64,000 nucleotides of DNA from Gordonia alkaliphila. GTDB taxonomy: Bacteria > Actinomycetota > Actinomycetes > Mycobacteriales > Mycobacteriaceae. Shown here piece by piece: positions 51,403-59,418 of the stretch (the stretch's first letter is position 1; the number at the start of each line of letters is the position of its first letter). A model generated the notes under the pieces. It searched no databases. It had not been told where the DNA came from and saw only the letters and a program-made list of their open reading frames with translations. Location: contig NZ_JALKBW010000001.1 in assembly GCF_023017165.1 (NCBI RefSeq), positions 2,108,001-2,172,000 of the forward strand. Direction: 5' to 3'. The position numbers were made by a program, and so were the translations under genes.

Positions 51403-52755
51403 CCTGGATCTTTCATCGGTGAATTCGAATCGCCAGGCCTAAAGCATGAAGAAAGGTGCTCTCACCTGCGATAATCGTTCTTGCGACAGCACGATTACGT
51501 CAGAGCGAAGGAGCACCTTTCTGGTGAACAACTCTACCGTGTTCTATCCAGGCCACCGGCGACGGCGAGAACCTCGTGTCCCACGCCGGAACTGTCCTGT
51601 TGACCCGGACCGTCGAGGCCAGCAGCCTGGCAGCCGAGGTATCGACCGCACTGGCGCCGTGGCGCGCACCGTTGGCGACGCATGATCCGGGCAAGATCAT
51701 CGCCGACCTCGCCGTCGCGTTGGTCGCCGGCGGCGACTGCCTCGCCGACATCGCGACCATCCGCGAACGCCCCGATACCTTCGGCCACGTCGCCTCGGAC
51801 CCGACGGTGTCCCGCCTGATCTCCACCCTGGCCAAGTCGCCGATCCAGGCGCTGTCGGCGATCGCCGCCGCGCGAGCGGCGACCCGGGCACGCGTGTGGT
51901 CGCTGGCCGGCACCGCCGCGCCGAACCATGCCATGTCAGCGAAGAAGCCACTGGTCATCGACCTCGACGCGACCCTGGTCACCGCGCACTCCGACAAGCA
52001 ATCGGCTGCAGGAAATTACAAGGGAGGCTACGGATTCCATCCGATGACCGCGTTCATCGACCACGGGCCCGGCGGCGCCGGGGAAGCCGGAACGATCCTG
52101 CTACGGCCAGGCAATGCCCGTGGTCGTGCGGCGAGAGAAACCGCATCCGGGTGCGCAACTGCGGATCACCGACCGCAACGGGTGGCGGCTGACCGCATTC
52201 GCTACGAACACCAAGCTCGGGCAGCTCGCGGATCTGGAACTGCGGCATCGCCGCCGTGCGCGGTGCGAGGATCGGATCCGGCAGAGCAAGGATTGTGGCC
52301 TGCTGAATCTGCCGCTGTTCTCGTTCGCGCAGAACCAGGTATGGACTGCGATCGTCGCGCTGGCATTCGACCTGAACGCGTGGATGCAGATGCTGGCGTT
52401 GACCAGCACGAACGCCCGAACCTGGGAGCTGAAGACATTGCGTCTCCGGTTGTTCGCGATCGCGGCCAGGATCGCTCGCCACGCCCGTCAACGACGCCTG
52501 CGGTTCGATGCCCACGCCAAGCACACCAGGCTGCTCATCGCTGGGCTTCATCGGCTCGACGCATTCACCAACACCAGCTGACCACCAGTTCCCGCTGGTA
52601 TCCGAACGACCTGAAAGACACCCTCCGGGCCCGTGAAACCCGGCCGCGATCCGGCGGCATCCGGCCAGCCTGTCGTACCCGACCTGCATAATCTGCTCCG
52701 CCGCAATCAATCCGAACCGCTCAGGCCGGGAGAAAACCACGACGAAAGATTGAGG
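51403..52755 (+). mobile_element. IS1380-family element, internally deleted
   Basis: Element of 1353 bases. Left terminal repeat CCTGGATCTTTCATCG (from 51403) pairs imperfectly with the right end ...CGACGAAAGATTGAGG (to 52755). Both sides carry CTAG (51399-51402 and 52756-52759), a four-base target duplication. The 5' leader contains a long hairpin with AAAGGTGCTC and GAGCACCTTT arms. Intact members are several hundred bases longer; the middle of the transposase is missing. Confidence 0.85.
51524..52581 (+). pseudogene. Broken IS1380-family transposase
   Basis: GTG start behind GAAGGAGCACCTTTCTG. After about 51545 the reading frame is lost and the real sequence continues as GENLVSHAGTVLLTRTVEAS, with family motifs HDPGKIIADLAVALVAGGDCLAD, ASDPTVSRLI, PLVIDLDATLVTAHSDKQ (first catalytic Asp) and FHPMTAFIDHGPGG. 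At about 52115 it jumps frame to the C-terminal part PGAQLRITDRNGWRLTAFAT and RHRRRARCEDRIRQSKD. Roughly 170-200 internal residues are absent, including the second catalytic Asp region. Not functional. Confidence 0.88.
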
Positions 52756-52823
52756 CTAGGAGAACGTGTGGCCTGAGAATATGGCGAAACTTCCCCGTCG
52801 CATTTGTCAAATCATCTCCGTGG

Positions 52824-53051
52824 GTGTCCAATATGCCTCGGGGGAAGAATCCTCCCACTATCGGCAACTCGAAGCCGAGACCACTCCACAGGGAGTATCG
52901 GCAGGGTTGGGGGAAGCGTTACATCGGGGGATTGTGGTCCTTCGGTGTCCGCATGGACTACAAGGGGGCTCGTCTCGATGAGGCGTATCACCAGACTTCT
53001 ACTGCTCCTCGATGGTTCACCGCAGACAACGGTGATCAGTGGTTCTACTAG
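52824..53051 (+). CDS. Small hypothetical protein of the island
   Basis: Possible 75-aa protein (GTG 52824; an ATG at 52833 is an alternative; no clear ribosome site). It is aromatic and basic: REYRQGWGKRYIGGLWSFGV, then MDYKGARLDEAYHQTSTAPR and WFTADNGDQWFY at the end. I recognise no family. It lies 20 bases before the GyrA-like small gene, and base composition is lower in GC than the flanking core genes. It could be the remnant C-terminal domain of a larger protein cut by the IS1380 insertion. Confidence 0.45.
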   Translation: MSNMPRGKNPPTIGNSKPRPLHREYRQGWGKRYIGGLWSFGVRMDYKGARLDEAYHQTSTAPRWFTADNGDQWFY

Positions 53052-53071
53052 ATTAACTAGGAGAGTTAACC

Positions 53072-53353
53072 GTGGGATTAGTGCCTAGCGATGATGAGCT
53101 ACGGACGCTTGAGCGAAGGGGCCTTCTATCGGCGGTGCTCTTTTACGCCGAAAACTTCGGGGCGGTTAGCTCTACCGTTCTTGATGCAAGTAGCCGAGTC
53201 GAGGCGGTTGAGAAACTGAAGGAAATGTATGGCTTCAGCGTTGAACAGGCGGATCTAATTCTCGCCACGCAGTTGCAAACGATTCTTCCCGATCGGATCT
53301 CGGCAATCAGAGAGGAGCTGGAGTGGATTGATTTAAATTTGAATCGACCGTAA
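53072..53353 (+). CDS. Small protein resembling a GyrA/ParC coiled-coil segment
   Basis: Protein of 93 aa starting with GTG behind GGAGAG. Residues 20-90 (RVEAVEKLKEMYGFSVEQAD, LILATQLQTILPDRISAIRE) follow the GyrA pattern in which L...F/I..E.QA..IL..QL..L....R..I...L forms the long coiled coil and C-gate region. The catalytic tyrosine, DNA-binding domain and beta-pinwheel of GyrA are absent. It is neither a full topoisomerase nor an obvious fragment, having its own start, ribosome site and stop. It might mimic or bind gyrase; function unknown. GC content is lower than the core genome. Confidence 0.65.
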   Translation: MGLVPSDDELRTLERRGLLSAVLFYAENFGAVSSTVLDASSRVEAVEKLKEMYGFSVEQADLILATQLQTILPDRISAIREELEWIDLNLNRP

Positions 53354-53396
53354 ATGGAAATTCCACTATGTGTGGATTCCGGCGGTGGGGCGCCAA

Positions 53397-53676
53397 TGGT
53401 TGGTGCGGGGACCTCAACGAGCGGGGCATCGTGGTTCGGTTGCTGACCGAGGGCTGGGCTCGGGCACCTACACCGGACAGATGATGATCGGCATCCTGTT
53501 GCTGGTGGCCGAGTGCGAGGTGTCCCTCAAGGCTGAGCGTGCTGAGGCCAAGCGGGAGTTGATCCGCAAGCGGCGATTCGCCGGGCGCAGGTCAACGGCG
53601 AGACGGTGGCGGGGTTGGCCAGGGTCGCGGGGTATCGCGACCGACGATCTATCGGATGCTGGAGGGTCAGAAATGA
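53397..53676 (+). pseudogene. Degraded serine recombinase (resolvase) C-terminal part
   Basis: Pieces of a resolvase in changing frames: GDLNERGIVVRLLTEG, then GSGTYTGQMMIGILLLVAEC and EVSLKAERAEAKRELIRKRR, then NGETVAGLARVAGYRDRRSI with YRMLEGQK and a stop at 53676. These match the E-helix and C-terminal helix-turn-helix of Tn3/invertase-type recombinases. The catalytic N-terminal domain is missing and at least two frameshifts are present. Confidence 0.7.
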
Positions 53677-53753
53677 ATGCATCGAATGCCCGCGATGGCC
53701 GACCAGATGGATGCGGTGGGGGTGAGTGATCCGTCCCGGTGTTTCCGGAGAGT

Positions 53754-53897
53754 TCACCTTGTGAGTGCCCCCTCCGGATTGGGGGTGGCAATCCGATCGT
53801 AGTGGAGTCGCTCGGCGTGGTCGGGGGTGAGGTCGTGGCAGTAGCTGGTCGTTGCCGGTTGTAGAACACGACCCACTCGGCGGTGGCCAGGGAAAGT
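53754..53897 (-). pseudogene. IS3-family transposase C-terminal remnant
   Basis: Minus-strand fragment LATAEWVVFYNRQRP, then after a frameshift SYCHDLTPDHAERLHYDRIA and TPNPEGALTR with a stop at 53754. This is the tail of an IS3-type integrase. It is cut exactly by the left end of the ISL3 copy, so ISL3 inserted into it. Confidence 0.6.
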
Positions 53898-55348
53898 GGC
53901 TCTTCGTATTTCAGAGTGCGTTGACCCTTTCGGCGAGCTGACCGGAGTGCAGTAGGGACCGCAAGATGTAGTGGTCGAGGTTGCGGAAGCCTTGGGCGAT
54001 TCCGCGGAGGTGTTCGAGGCGTCCGTTGATGGCTTCGACGGGTCCGTTGGAGACGCCGGTGTCGAAGTAGGCCAAGATGTCGGCGCGCCTGTTCCATAGG
54101 CTTCGTCCGAGTTGAGCGAGCTCGGTCAGTCCGGCGGGTAGTCCGGTGCGGATCCGTCGCAGGATCTTGTACATGAGTTTCTTGCCCTCGCGGCGGTGTC
54201 GGTGTTCGTAGGCGGCGATGAGCTGCTGATACACCTGATGGGTGATCTCCACGGCGGCGTGTGCGTCGTGGCTGGTCAACGACTCGAACAGGCGGATCTT
54301 CTGTTTGTCGGTGAGGAGTTCGGTGCGGGTATGCAGGATCCGGCGGATCTTGTAGAGCGGGTCGTCTTTGCGCCCCCGGTGCCCGCAGACCTGCTGCTGG
54401 ACCCGTTGCCGGCACTGGTCGAGTTTGCTCGCGGCCAGGTGTACGACGTGGAACGGGTCCATCACGACCCGGGCGTCGGGGAGTTCTTCGGTGGTAGCGC
54501 TCTTGTAGCCGGTGAATCCGTCCATCGCCACGACCTTGATCCGATCCCGGAACCGTTGGTCCCGGGCGGCCATCCACGTCTTGAGGACCTGCTTGGATCG
54601 TCCGCCGATCATATCGAGCAGCCGTGCCGGACCTGTCCCGTCGATGACCGGGGTCAGATCGATCAGGACGGTGACGAAACTCGGATCTCCTTGTCCGCGA
54701 ACATGTTTCCACTTGTGCTCGTCCACACCGAGGCAGCGGACCCCGTCGAGGTGGTCGCCGTCGTAGACCAGGGTGCGAGCGGCCTCTGTGGCGATCGTAT
54801 TGACCGTTCTCCAGGCGATACCGAGGTTGGCAGCCACGGCGGCCACGCTCATCTTGTCGACCACGATGCGCTGCAGAATCCAGCGCTGCGTCCTGGTCGT
54901 GACCACTGCTCGCGCCCTGGCGATGTGGTCGATCCTCGCGCGGAAGACCGACCTGGAGCAGTCGCTGGTGTGGCACACGAACCGCGGAACCATCACGTGC
55001 AGGAGGACTGGATGGCCGGCGACAGGAGTGTCGGTCAGGATCCGTGCGACCCGATCGCGTGGTTGACCTGCAATGTTGCAGTTCGGGCATCGTCGATCGG
55101 GGTCGAGGACCTCGCAGAAAAATATGGGTCCGGTCGTCGGCGCCGACGGCCGCGCCGGTGATCGTGACGCCCAACTCGACGGTTCGGCAGATCGTGTCGG
55201 CAACATCGGAAGTAAGCTCAGTCATGGGTCCTGTGGTGTGCGTCGAGGGTGTGTAGGAACTTCCATGATCACACCCAGGGCCCGCCTACATGTTGTGGTC
55301 GCCCGCGCTCGTCCCGAACCTCACCTACGCACTCTCAGATACGAAGAG
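53898..55348 (-). mobile_element. ISL3-family element, copy 1
   Basis: About 1.45 kb. Left end GGCTCTTCGTATTTCAGAG and right end (reverse complement) CTCTTCGTATCTGAGAGTG form the terminal repeats; the outermost two bases differ on the right. I find no eight-base target duplication. It is nearly identical over its whole length to the interrupted copy at 58772-61863. Confidence 0.85.
53911..55225 (-). pseudogene. ISL3 transposase, copy 1, one-base frameshift
   Basis: ATG at 55225 opens MTELTSDVADTICRTVELGV, then at a TTTTT run (plus-strand A run 55118-55122) the frame must shift to continue FCEVLDPDRRCPNCNIAGQP. The intact frame at this point is shown by copy 2. The rest is complete: zinc-ribbon cysteines, RCLGVDEHKWKHVRGQGDPS, VVAMDGFTGYKSATTEELPD, VVMDPFHVVHLAASKLDQCR and the C-terminal DDE glutamate region RADILAYFDTGVSNGPVEAI. 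One T too many explains the shift. Confidence 0.85.
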
Positions 55349-55400
55349 ATTCCCTAACAGTTGTCAACACCATTGTGAACCGGGACTTGACCGTCACCAC

Positions 55401-55416
55401 TCCGGAAAATTCCGGA
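55401..55416. promoter_or_regulatory. Palindrome upstream of the island MspA-like gene
   Basis: TCCGGAAAATTCCGGA has perfect seven-base arms and sits directly after a TTGACC hexamer (55387-55392). The stretch 55226-55550 otherwise contains the ISL3 end (to 55348) and no gene. A repressor site over the promoter of the three-gene set is possible. Confidence 0.4.
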
Positions 55417-55550
55417 CCGGAATCGTATTTCTTGCTTCTACCTGCAAGTTCGCAAATGCTCTCCAGTACTGGCTGGCCAACCGGTTTTAGCGTTCTCGCG
55501 GGCTCTCAGTCGGGGGCTCACACACGAACACAACGAAACTCGGAGTGATG

Positions 55551-56228
55551 ATGAGACGAGGTTTCACCCTTCTGCTCGCCCTGTTGGGCGCGCTATCGAT
55601 GACCACACTGCTGGCCGGCGGTCCCGCGGAGGCCAAGACGTACAAGACCCGCGAAGGGTTAACGATCGCCCTGACCGCGGCCCAGCAGTCGGCGCGCGCG
55701 GTCCCGCCGCTGGACTCCTCGCCGCTGTCGGGGCAAGCGCTGTTGTCCTCAAATGTGCACGCCAGGATCGGGAACATCGACAACAAGATCGTGCGCGCCA
55801 CGCTCGAGGTCGGCTACAAGATCGGCTATGCGGTATCGGTCGCTCCCGACGGAGTGAAGGTCACCGCCCACACCCCCGAGTTGAAGCTCACCGGCGGGGT
55901 CAACGCCAAGGTCGCCCCGGAAGTCACCATCTCCGGTTCAGGAGGCGGCGCGAAGCTCGGCGACCTCGGAGCCCAAGCGGGCGTGGAAGCGAATGTGATT
56001 CCGTCAGCGGACCTGGAGTTCGAGGTCGGGGCCGGCAAGATCACCACCGTCACCCTGGCCGAGATCGCGTTGACCCAGCCCGTAGCCGACATCGTCCTGT
56101 CCGACGTGGAGCTCAATGCTACCAACGCGCTCGGCCCGATCAGCGTGCGTCCATTCGCTAAAATCTCGGTCACCACCGATACCGGCGTGTACGTGTACTA
56201 CGCCCACGGCCAGACCAGCCGTCTGTAG
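55551..56228 (+). CDS. MspA-family porin-like protein of the island
   Basis: Exported protein of about 225 aa; signal peptide MRRGFTLLLALLGALSMTTL plus LAGGPAEA. The mature part shows MspA features: EVGYKIGYAVSVAPDGVKV, alternating strands with ELKLTGGVNAKVAPEVTISG, and ALGPISVRPFAKISVTTDTG near the end. It lacks the cysteine pair and the YGKPFSL terminus of the three core porins, so it is a distinct branch. GGAG stands five bases before the third of three consecutive start codons (55545, 55548, 55551). First gene of the ISL3-flanked passenger set. Confidence 0.82.
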   Translation: MRRGFTLLLALLGALSMTTLLAGGPAEAKTYKTREGLTIALTAAQQSARAVPPLDSSPLSGQALLSSNVHARIGNIDNKIVRATLEVGYKIGYAVSVAPDGVKVTAHTPELKLTGGVNAKVAPEVTISGSGGGAKLGDLGAQAGVEANVIPSADLEFEVGAGKITTVTLAEIALTQPVADIVLSDVELNATNALGPISVRPFAKISVTTDTGVYVYYAHGQTSRL

Positions 56229-56243
56229 GCGGGGGCTTCACGG

Positions 56244-57413
56244 ATGATAGACAGGAAGATCGATAACAACCGACCGGCGCGGAAGCGGGCATCCAGCGGG
56301 ATGGGCGCAAGCGTTGCCGCCCTCGCTGTATCCCTCGTGATGGCGTCATCGCTGCTGTCGGCAAATGCGTCGGCCGAAACGCCGGCGGAGCGTTGCAAGA
56401 GGGAGACTGCCGCGTACAACTCCGCATGGGCGACGTCTTGGGTGAGAGCTCATCCCGGAACGAAACCGGCTGATGCACCGCCTCCGCCGGTGCCCTACAG
56501 GTGCGGCGGGGGCGGCGGGGGCGGCGGCCAGCCTCCCACGTTTAGCCCGGACGAGCCAGCGCCCCCGAGCTCGACGGCAACACCGCCCCCTTCTACCTCC
56601 GCTGAGCCGGCAGACGGCAGCAGTGGGCCTTCGCTCCACCCGTCGACAGAGCGCAACGAGCCAGCCAACGGTGTCGACCAGGACCAGAGTCCTGTCGGGG
56701 GCGGGGAAAGAGAAGAGTATCCAGATATTCCCGACGACGAACTCCGGAAGCTGATCAACATATCGGTAAGGAACTTCAATACCTCAATCAGGAAGCTACG
56801 TAGCGATCTTCAGACGTTCGCCCGCCAGATGTCCCTTCCCTACTCTGAGGTCCTCTCCAGTGCCGAGCGGAATGCTTTTGACGCCGTACAGGTAAGTAAT
56901 CCCAGCGCCGATTCGACGTGTGGGAAACCTGCGAACCAACCAGTCGGTCAAGCTAGAGGAGAAGGTGACTTCTTCTACTCGGACTCCTGCTTGGGAGGCT
57001 ACAACCATGGCCACAATGGGATATTCACCTCCCCGTCAGCTACTATGGAAGCGAGCGACGATCAAGGGGTCCACGACGTTGAAAACGCGGCCGCTTCCAT
57101 GCGAGTGAATCCGCAAAAGTACTATGTCAAGTCTGAGAACGCGACGAACCACCAGAAGCACCTAGCGGCAGAATACGCTCTATCTAAAGACGGTAAGGGG
57201 TACAATTCGGCGGGCTTCGCGAACAACAGGAAGGGTGGCCCCGATGTGGGGCATTTCAACTGTTCCCAGTTGGTGTGGGCAGCCTACTATGAGACTTCGA
57301 GAATCGACCTCGATAAGGACTCATATGGATCATGGCTCGGCCGGAACGTGTCCCCCAATCCCGGGGTGTATCCGAAGGACCTCACCGGGTCTCCGCTAGT
57401 TGTGGCGTACTGA
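56244..57413 (+). CDS. Secreted permuted papain-fold (NlpC/P60-like) peptidase
   Basis: Exported protein of 389 aa. A signal peptide (about residues 20-44, ending ANASA) is followed by a short cysteine-containing segment, an eight-glycine run and a proline/serine/threonine linker (about 85-150). The C-terminal domain (about 205-385) has GYNHGHNGIF (histidine) and later GHFNCSQLVWAAYYETSRID (candidate nucleophilic cysteine) and VYPKDLTGSPLV. This order, His before Cys-x-x-hydrophobic-V, is that of YiiX/YycO-type permuted NlpC/P60 enzymes, which cleave amide or ester bonds in peptidoglycan or lipids. Sixteen bases after the MspA-like gene. Confidence 0.75.
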   Translation: MIDRKIDNNRPARKRASSGMGASVAALAVSLVMASSLLSANASAETPAERCKRETAAYNSAWATSWVRAHPGTKPADAPPPPVPYRCGGGGGGGGQPPTFSPDEPAPPSSTATPPPSTSAEPADGSSGPSLHPSTERNEPANGVDQDQSPVGGGEREEYPDIPDDELRKLINISVRNFNTSIRKLRSDLQTFARQMSLPYSEVLSSAERNAFDAVQVSNPSADSTCGKPANQPVGQARGEGDFFYSDSCLGGYNHGHNGIFTSPSATMEASDDQGVHDVENAAASMRVNPQKYYVKSENATNHQKHLAAEYALSKDGKGYNSAGFANNRKGGPDVGHFNCSQLVWAAYYETSRIDLDKDSYGSWLGRNVSPNPGVYPKDLTGSPLVVAY

Positions 57414-58690
57414 TGCGTTTTTGCCGAAGGAGGGGGCGGGGGTCGCCCGTCCGTCTGGTTGTCGGTATCGCGGTGTCGCTTATGGTGGCCGTCACTGTGT
57501 CGTGTTCGGACGACGCTCTGCCGGAGACATCAGTTCTGGGGCCCGAAGTCGATCGAATCCCTGAGCGGGCGTACGCCGCAGTGATGGTTGCGCCACCGAT
57601 GTTCGAGTTCTCGTATAACACCGTTCAGGACAATTCCTGGGTGGTCTTCGTCGATCGAGATATGACACCCCTGGGGTACATGCACCAGAAGGGGATGTTT
57701 CGAAGTCAGATCGCACGGTATCGCGACGGAATCGTCTTTGCGGACCACGAGAGATATTTCGTGACCTCCAAAGCCGGTACACGCGTCGAACCCCACGACG
57801 CAGGCGGGATGTCACTGCGTGCGTCAACACCGTACGACCTTCAAACGGAAGGCGCTTTCTTATGGCTTGACGACGGTGTAGTGGACGGCCAGTATCGAAC
57901 TACCGCGATCTCGGTATCGTCGGCCGGCTCAGTTTCGATCCGCAAGATCGACGGACGGATCGTTTCTTTCGGCAGATGCACCGGTATCCCCTATGCCGTT
58001 TTCTTCCGCAGTTTCGGGAGCGCCGGGTCGGACAAGGTCCACGAACTAGTTGAGATCGACATGTCCAAGAACCGACCTGATATCCCGAAAGCCCGAGGAA
58101 TCTTCGACTTCAAGGGCTCCGGTGGCGGGATGCCCTATTCGTGCGACAGTTCAGGACGGGTCTCGACGTACATGTCGGATGGCTACGGGGTTTCCGAAGG
58201 CCGGCCGATCAAGTCCGGGTTCTGGACGGCGAGCGTCGATGATGGCCGCGCCGAGTGGTCCCCCGTCCCGCGCGAACAGGCCGAGCGTTCTGCGGAACAC
58301 GGCGGATTACATACTCAATACCAGGCACCCTTCGGGGCGAAGATCTCATGGCCCAGCCATGACGGCATCCGGTACGTCGATACCGACGGACAAGTGTCGG
58401 AGATCAGGTTCGGTCAGGATTTTGCCAGCTATTTATTCGCCATCGCTCCGGACATTCAGGATCGTAGGGTCCACGCGATAGCGGTCGGTTCCGGATCGAA
58501 CAGTATCGCCTATCTGGAGCGCGTCGAATCGGACGGCTTCATCCTCCTGGGTGACGGCGAGTTTGTTTTCACGGACCTCAACTCTCGTGAAGAGAACCGC
58601 CGAATACCGACCCCAGAGTGGTTAGCGAACCTTGTCGCATCGGACCCCTTCACGGTCAGCGATATCGCGCTACTGGACGATCTCATGTAA
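57413..58690 (+). CDS. Lipoprotein with repeated beta strands
   Basis: Lipoprotein of 425 aa: signal VRLVVGIAVSLMVAVTVSC with lipobox VTVSC. The rest is all-beta in character, with recurring short blocks such as WVVFVDRDMTPLGYMHQKG, GIVFADHERYFVTSKAGTRV, GAFLWLDDGVVDG and GIRYVDTDGQVSEIRFGQD, consistent with a beta propeller, though no family is recognised. ATG overlaps the peptidase stop (TGATG), implying coupled translation and joint function. Codon use is more AT-rich than core genes, a sign of transfer. Confidence 0.7.
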   Translation: MRFCRRRGRGSPVRLVVGIAVSLMVAVTVSCSDDALPETSVLGPEVDRIPERAYAAVMVAPPMFEFSYNTVQDNSWVVFVDRDMTPLGYMHQKGMFRSQIARYRDGIVFADHERYFVTSKAGTRVEPHDAGGMSLRASTPYDLQTEGAFLWLDDGVVDGQYRTTAISVSSAGSVSIRKIDGRIVSFGRCTGIPYAVFFRSFGSAGSDKVHELVEIDMSKNRPDIPKARGIFDFKGSGGGMPYSCDSSGRVSTYMSDGYGVSEGRPIKSGFWTASVDDGRAEWSPVPREQAERSAEHGGLHTQYQAPFGAKISWPSHDGIRYVDTDGQVSEIRFGQDFASYLFAIAPDIQDRRVHAIAVGSGSNSIAYLERVESDGFILLGDGEFVFTDLNSREENRRIPTPEWLANLVASDPFTVSDIALLDDLM

Positions 58691-59418
58691 GAGGGTTCCT
58701 CGCCGTCATGCGGAGAGGTATCGATACCGGACCGGAATCTGGCAATCCGAGAATGTATGAACTACATATCCGGCTCTTCGTTTTTCAGAGTGCGTTGACC
58801 CTTTCGGCGAGCTGACCGGAGTGGAGTAGGGACCGCAAGATGTAGTGGTCGAGGTTGCGGAAGCCTTGGGCGATTCCGCGGAGGTGTTCGAGGCGTCCGT
58901 TGATGGCTTCGACGGGTCCGTTGGAGACGCCGGTGTCGAAGTAGGCCAGGATGTCGGCGCGCCGGTTCCATAGGCTTCGTCCGAGTTGGGCCAGCTCGGC
59001 CAGTCCGGCGGGTAGTCCGGTGCGGATACGGCGCAGGATCTTGTACATGAGTTTCTTGCCCTCGCGGCGGTGTCGGTGTTCGTAGGCGGCGATCAGCTGT
59101 TGGTAGATCTGGTGGGTGATCTCGACAGCGACATGGTCGTCGTGACTGGTCAGTGACTCGAACAGGCGGATCTTCTGCTTGTCGGTGAGGAGTTCGGTGC
59201 GGGTATGCAGGATCCGGCGGATCGTGTAGAGCGGGTCGTCTTTGCGCCCCCGGTGCCCGCATACCTGCTGCTGGACCCGTTGCCGGCACTGGTCGAGTTT
59301 GCTCGCGGCCAGGTGTACGACGTGGAACGGATCCATCACCACCCGAGCGGCGGGGAGTTCTTCGGTGGTAGCGCTCTTGTAGCCGGTGAATCCGTCCATC
59401 GCCACGACCTTGATCCGA

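Noticed and set aside
52766..52981. Alternative 71-codon frame beside the small island gene
   Set aside because: No ribosome site and overlaps the better candidate at 52824; composition gives no support.
53468..53910. Long C-terminal extension of an ISL3 shadow frame
   Set aside because: It is the frame that results from the one-base shift and runs beyond the IS end; the real transposase stops at 53911.
55118..55122. Programmed frameshift in the ISL3 transposase
   Set aside because: The second copy encodes the same region without a shift, so recoding is unnecessary.
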